Below, piece after piece: positions 6,347-9,619 of a DNA stretch of 9,619 bases. The position numbers and the translations under genes were made by a program. The stretch is from assembly GCA_050701635.1 (NCBI GenBank), contig JBOGDF010000221.1, positions 1 to 9,619 of the forward strand, given 5' to 3'. This DNA is from WHSM01 sp050701635 (GTDB taxonomy: Bacteria; Actinomycetota; Actinomycetes; Mycobacteriales; Micromonosporaceae). The notes under the pieces were generated by a model. That model saw only the letters and a program-made list of their open reading frames with translations, was not told the DNA's origin and did not search any database. Position 1 is the stretch's first letter. The number at the start of each line of letters is the position of its first letter.

Positions 6347-7150
6347 CTAGCGAGCCGGTGGGCGCCGTACGCCCGCCGCCAGCTCGCCGGTGAGCGTCGT
6401 CAGCGCGCTGACGCCGGTGCGGAAGTCGGGCGCGTCGAGCAGGCACCGGATCAGTGCGCTGCCCACGATCACGCCGTCGGCGAAGCCGGCCACCTCGGCG
6501 GCCTGGGCTCCGTCGCTTACCCCGAGCCCGACCCCGATCGGCAGGTCGGTGACTGTGCGGGTCCGGGCGACGAGCTGCGGCGCGAGGGAGCTGGTCTGCT
6601 CCCGGGCGCCCGTCACGCCCATCACGCTGGTGGCGTACACGAAGCCCCGGCACTGCGCGGTGGTCATCGCGAGCCGCTCGTCGGATGAGCTGGGCGCCAC
6701 CAGGAACACCCGGTCCAGGTCGTGGGCGTCGGAGGCGGCCAGCCACGGCTGTGCCTCGTCGGGGATCAGGTCCGGCGTGATCAGCCCCGCGCCGCCGGCC
6801 GAAGCCAGGTCACGGGCGAACCTGTCGACCCCGTACTGCTCGACCGGGTTCCAGTACGTCATCAGCAGCGTCGGTACGCCGGTCGCGGCCACCGCCTCGA
6901 CGGTGCGCAACACGTCGGCGGTACGCAGCCCGCCCGCCAGCGCCACATCGCCGGCCTTCTGGATCACCGGGCCGTCCATCACCGGGTCGGAGTACGGGAA
7001 CCCGACCTCGACCACGTCGACCCCGGCGTCGACCATCGCGCGGATCGCCTCGATCCCCCGCTCCACGGTGGGGAACCCGGCCGGCAGGTAGCCGACCAGC
7101 ACGCCGCGCTCTTCGGCCCGCGCCTTCTCGTACGCCACAGACACGCTCAC
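6347..7150 (-). CDS. trpA: Tryptophan synthase alpha subunit
   Basis: TrpA cleaves indole-3-glycerol phosphate to glyceraldehyde-3-phosphate and indole, passing the indole through a tunnel to TrpB in an alpha2-beta2 complex in the cytoplasm. The 267-residue protein is of family length. It shows the TIM-barrel hallmarks: YLPAGFP (21-27), VVEVGFPYSDPVMDGP (46-61) with the catalytic Glu48 and Asp59 (E. coli Glu49 and Asp60), LLMTYWNP, GLITPDLIPDE, FVYATSVMGVTG and the phosphate-binding IGVGLGVS. The start is a GTG whose last two bases and the next A form the trpB stop (GTGA overlap), so translation is coupled to trpB; no separate strong ribosome binding site is seen. It is the last trp gene of the unit and faces the Nudix gene rather than running on into lgt. 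Confidence 0.97.
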   Translation of the reverse strand: MSVSVAYEKARAEERGVLVGYLPAGFPTVERGIEAIRAMVDAGVDVVEVGFPYSDPVMDGPVIQKAGDVALAGGLRTADVLRTVEAVAATGVPTLLMTYWNPVEQYGVDRFARDLASAGGAGLITPDLIPDEAQPWLAASDAHDLDRVFLVAPSSSDERLAMTTAQCRGFVYATSVMGVTGAREQTSSLAPQLVARTRTVTDLPIGVGLGVSDGAQAAEVAGFADGVIVGSALIRCLLDAPDFRTGVSALTTLTGELAAGVRRPPAR

Positions 7151-8343
7151 GACTGATCACCGCCCGGCAGCAGGCCGAACCATTCGCCGGCGGTCTCCAC
7201 GTCCTTGTCGCCGCGGCCGGAGAGGTTGACCACGATCGTGGCCTCCGGCCCGAGCTGCTTCGCCACCCGCAGCGCACCGGCGAGGGCGTGGGCGCTCTCG
7301 ATCGCCGGGATGATGCCCTCGGTACGGCACAGCAGCTGGAACGCGTCCATCGCCTCGGCGTCGGTCACCGGCTGGTAGTCCACCCGCCCGGCGTCGTGCA
7401 GCCAGGCGTGCTCCGGCCCGACACCCGGGTAGTCCAGGCCGGCGGAGATCGAGTGCGACTCGATGGTCTGCCCGTCGTCGTCCTGCAGCAGGTACGACCG
7501 GGAGCCGTGCAGCACCCCGGGACGGCCACCCGTCAGCGTCGCCGCGTGCCGGCCGGTGTCGACGCCGTCGCCGCCGGCTTCGAAGCCGTACAGCTTCACA
7601 TCGTCGTCGAGGAAGGCGTGGAAGATGCCGATCGCGTTGGAGCCGCCGCCGACGCAGGCGCAGATCGCGTCCGGCAGCCCGCCGAGCAGCTGCTGCGCCT
7701 GGGCCCGGGTCTCGACGCCGATCACCTTCTGGAAGTCACGCACCATCGCCGGGAACGGGTGCGGGCCGCCGACCGAGCCGATCACGTAGTGGGTGTCGTC
7801 GACGTGGGCGACCCAGTCCCGGAACGCCTCGTTCATCGCGTCCTTGAGGGTGCGGCTGCCGCTGGTCACCGGCACCACAGTGGCGCCCAGCAGCTCCATC
7901 CGGGCCACGTTCAGCGCCTGCCGCCGGGTGTCGACCTCGCCCATGTAGACCACGCACTCGAGCCCGAACAGCGCCGCCGCGGTCGCAGTCGCCACCCCGT
8001 GCTGACCGGCGCCGGTCTCGGCGATCACCCGCTGCTTGCCCATCCGTACGGTGAGCAGCGCCTGGCCCAGCACGTTGTTCACCTTGTGGGCGCCGGTGTG
8101 GTTGAGGTCTTCCCGCTTCAGCAGGATCCGCGCGCCCGCCACCTCCGAGAGCCGGGTGGCGTCGTACAGCAGCGACGGGCGGCCGGCGTACTCGGTGAGC
8201 AACCGGCCCAGCTCGGCACCGAACTCCTCATCACCCAACGCCTTGTGGTGCGCCGCCTCCAGCTCGTCCAGCGCGGCGATCAGCGCCTCCGGGACGAACC
8301 GGCCGCCGTACGGGCCGAAGTGGCCGGTGGCGTCCGGGTTCAT
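7147..8343 (-). CDS. trpB: Tryptophan synthase beta subunit
   Basis: TrpB is the PLP enzyme that condenses indole with L-serine to make L-tryptophan. The 398-residue sequence is complete. It has GHFGPYGGRFVPE (7-19), the PLP-binding lysine Lys87 in NHTGAHKVNN (81-90), the catalytic Glu109 in AETGAGQHG (108-116), the glycine-rich phosphate-binding loop GGGSNA (232-237) and SGRGDKD (375-381). It belongs to the ordinary TrpB1 class that pairs with TrpA. The ATG at 8343 overlaps the trpC stop in an ATGA, so translation should be coupled. The same frame remains open far upstream, but that extension is a shadow of trpC; the conserved N-terminus begins right at this ATG. Confidence 0.98.
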   Translation of the reverse strand: MNPDATGHFGPYGGRFVPEALIAALDELEAAHHKALGDEEFGAELGRLLTEYAGRPSLLYDATRLSEVAGARILLKREDLNHTGAHKVNNVLGQALLTVRMGKQRVIAETGAGQHGVATATAAALFGLECVVYMGEVDTRRQALNVARMELLGATVVPVTSGSRTLKDAMNEAFRDWVAHVDDTHYVIGSVGGPHPFPAMVRDFQKVIGVETRAQAQQLLGGLPDAICACVGGGSNAIGIFHAFLDDDVKLYGFEAGGDGVDTGRHAATLTGGRPGVLHGSRSYLLQDDDGQTIESHSISAGLDYPGVGPEHAWLHDAGRVDYQPVTDAEAMDAFQLLCRTEGIIPAIESAHALAGALRVAKQLGPEATIVVNLSGRGDKDVETAGEWFGLLPGGDQS

Positions 8344-9149
8344 CGCGCCGGCCTCGGCGTCGCGGGGTGGCTGCCGGCGGTCACCAGCTCGGCGACGGCG
8401 TCCCGCGGCGACTTCTTCGTCACCAGCCCCTCCCCGACCAGTACGGCGTCCGCGCCGGCGCCGGCATACCGGATCAGGTCGTGCGGACCGCGTACCCCCG
8501 ACTCGGCGATCTTCACCACCTCTTTCGGCAGCCCCGGTGCGATCCGCTCGAACACCGAGCGGTCGACCTCCAGGGTCTTCAGGTTTCTCGCGTTGACGCC
8601 GATCACCCGGGCCCCTGCCTCCAGGGCACGGTCGGCCTCTTCCTCGGTGTGCACCTCGACCAGCGGGGTCATGCCGAGCGACTCGATCCGCTCCAGCAAC
8701 CCGATCAGCACGTTCTGCTCCAACACCGCGACCAGCAGCAACACCAGATCCGCACCGTAGGCACGCGCCTCGTGCACCTGGTAGCTGGAGACGATGAAGT
8801 CCTTGCGCAGCACCGGCACCTCGACCGCCGCCCGGACCGCCGCCAGATCCTCCAGGCTGCCGCCGAACCGGCGCCCCTCGGTGAGCACGCTGACCACCCG
8901 GGCGCCCCCGGCGGCGTACTCGGAGGCGAGCTCGGCCGGGTCGGGGATCTCCGCCAGCTGACCCTTCGACGGCGAGGAGCGCTTCACCTCGGCGATCACC
9001 CCGACGCCGGGGGCGCGCAGCGCGGCGAACGCGTCCTTCGCGGCCGGCGCGGCGGCGGCGCGATCCCGGATCTCGGCGAGCGGGACGATCTGCTCGCGGG
9101 CCGCGATGTCCTCGCGTACGCCTGCCAGGATCTCGTCGAGCACGCTCAC
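8340..9149 (-). CDS. trpC: Indole-3-glycerol phosphate synthase
   Basis: TrpC closes the ring of carboxyphenylamino-deoxyribulose phosphate, with loss of CO2, to give indole-3-glycerol phosphate, the TrpA substrate. The 269-residue TIM-barrel protein is monofunctional, not fused to TrpF. Expected residues are present: EVKRSSPSKG (54-63, Lys56), LRKDFIV (114-120, Lys116), LVEVHTEEE (163-171, Glu165), IGVNARNL (183-190) and KIAESGV (213-219, Glu216 and Ser217). The GTG at 9149 is chosen because SVLDEILAGVREDIAARE is the typical actinobacterial N-terminus and GAGAGGA lies about 9 bases upstream. The open frame continues upstream but without homology-like sequence. It overlaps trpB by 4 bases (ATGA) and lies 125 bases after the Trp-operon membrane protein gene. 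Confidence 0.97.
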   Translation of the reverse strand: MSVLDEILAGVREDIAAREQIVPLAEIRDRAAAAPAAKDAFAALRAPGVGVIAEVKRSSPSKGQLAEIPDPAELASEYAAGGARVVSVLTEGRRFGGSLEDLAAVRAAVEVPVLRKDFIVSSYQVHEARAYGADLVLLLVAVLEQNVLIGLLERIESLGMTPLVEVHTEEEADRALEAGARVIGVNARNLKTLEVDRSVFERIAPGLPKEVVKIAESGVRGPHDLIRYAGAGADAVLVGEGLVTKKSPRDAVAELVTAGSHPATPRPAR

Positions 9150-9274
9150 AGGGCCAAATCCTCTCGGGTGTCTGCGGCCGATGGTATGCGGCGCGGCGGA
9201 TCTTGCTTTCCCGGGGGTACGGGCACCCGGCCGACCCGGTACGCGACAATGCCGCCGACCCGCGGAGCCGATCG
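9150..9274 (-). promoter_or_regulatory. Gap upstream of trpC with weak candidate internal promoter
   Basis: This 125-base gap holds TACCAT (9186 to 9181 on the - strand), a TANNNT -10 candidate 31 bases upstream of the trpC GTG, but no convincing -35. GCCGACCCG occurs twice as a direct repeat (9230-9238 and 9254-9262), 24 bases apart. I found no leader peptide with Trp codons, no T-box features and no clear attenuator hairpin. The gap may allow trpCBA to be transcribed separately from the upstream gene, but read-through is equally possible. Confidence 0.25.
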
Positions 9275-9619
9275 TCAGCGCCGGTCGGTCGGATCCGCCC
9301 CGGAGTCCAGCGCGTCCCACAGCTGGGACGGCTCGGCAGTCGCGTCCGGGGCCGGTGCCGCCGGGGCGGATTCGGCCCGCTGGTAGCGAGCCGACATCGC
9401 CGGCCAGCCACGACTCCGCAGCACCGCGAGCACGCCGGCCGCCGTCACCGCCAGCCCTCCGGCCACCGCCAGCCACGGCCAGATCCCGGCGGCCAGCGCG
9501 GTACGCCCGGCGTCACCGGCGAGCGTGGCGCCGTAGCCCGCCCCCGCCACCAGCGCGAGGCCGCACCCGACCGCGACCACGCCGACCAGCAGCCGGGCCG
9601 TGCCGCGGGTGGCCAGCAG
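9275..9619 (-). CDS. Trp-operon-associated membrane protein (TIGR02234-like), C-terminal part
   Basis: The frame is open from the window edge to a TGA at 9275-9277, giving the last 114 residues; the N-terminus lies outside. Two membrane helices are visible (about 9-30 and 47-67 of the fragment), then a short positively charged junction RSRGWPAMSARYQR, an Ala/Pro-rich linker, and an end of the form LWDALDSGADPT. This pattern (WPAMSARY after the last helix and W-D-A-L-D-x-G-x-D-P-T at the C-terminus) is characteristic of the small membrane protein found between trpE and trpC in Actinobacteria (Rv1610 in M. tuberculosis). Its function is not established; its constant company suggests a link to tryptophan synthesis or transport. 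It lies on the same strand as trpCBA and is probably part of the same operon. Confidence 0.88.
   Translation of the reverse strand: MLATRGTARLLVGVVAVGCGLALVAGAGYGATLAGDAGRTALAAGIWPWLAVAGGLAVTAAGVLAVLRSRGWPAMSARYQRAESAPAAPAPDATAEPSQLWDALDSGADPTDRR

Noticed and set aside
9211..9230. CCGGG/CCCGG inverted repeat downstream of the membrane protein gene, as terminator or attenuator
   Set aside because: The stem is only 5 bases with a 10-base loop and no T-tract or alternative pairing. This is common by chance in such GC-rich sequence.
8344..9411. Apparent TrpB protein extended by about 356 codons upstream
   Set aside because: It is an open frame passing through trpC out of frame. The conserved TrpB N-terminus and the ATGA overlap with the trpC stop fix the start at 8343.
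1..9619. CRISPR array, insertion sequence, prophage, tRNA or toxin-antitoxin pair
   Set aside because: I found no regularly spaced repeats, transposase motifs, terminal inverted repeats, tRNA cloverleaf or small paired genes. The gaps are all under 150 bases.

Overview
The window is high-GC chromosomal DNA (about 70% G+C by eye) with actinobacterial gene content and order. The run trpC-trpB-trpA with an Lgt gene just beyond it, preceded by a small tryptophan-operon membrane protein, matches the trp region of many Actinobacteria (for example trpE-Rv1610-trpC-trpB-trpA-lgt in Mycobacterium tuberculosis). GTG starts, 4-base stop/start overlaps and the frequent GTAC/CGTAC words suggest a member of Micromonosporaceae or a close relative. 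That family assignment is inference.

Layout, left to right: (1) the C-terminal end of a GNAT acetyltransferase on the + strand; (2) converging on it, a large secreted GH92 alpha-mannosidase with two C-terminal F5/8 type C (CBM32-like) modules, behind a good promoter and a LacI-type palindromic operator; (3) an FAD-dependent aromatic-hydroxylase-type monooxygenase, 14 bases downstream of (4) lgt, the prolipoprotein diacylglyceryl transferase, with a long acidic C-terminal tail; (5) a divergent Nudix hydrolase gene on the + strand, probably leaderless; (6) trpA, trpB and trpC on the - strand, joined by 4-base overlaps; (7) the C-terminal part of the Trp-operon membrane protein, cut by the window edge.

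How the genes work together: TrpC makes indole-3-glycerol phosphate. TrpA cleaves it to indole, which is channelled to TrpB and joined to serine to give tryptophan. The three genes are clearly one translationally coupled unit. Lgt lipidates prolipoproteins at the membrane. The mannosidase is a separately regulated extracellular glycan-degrading enzyme. The Nudix gene sits in reverse orientation between trpA and lgt, where the two are usually adjacent, and so splits the locus into two transcription units.

I see no phage, transposon, CRISPR array, tRNA, rRNA or defence system. Most of the window is ordinary housekeeping and accessory metabolism. The points most worth a second look are regulatory: the GH92 operator region, and the compact divergent lgt/Nudix promoter with its perfect dyad and leaderless-type spacing.
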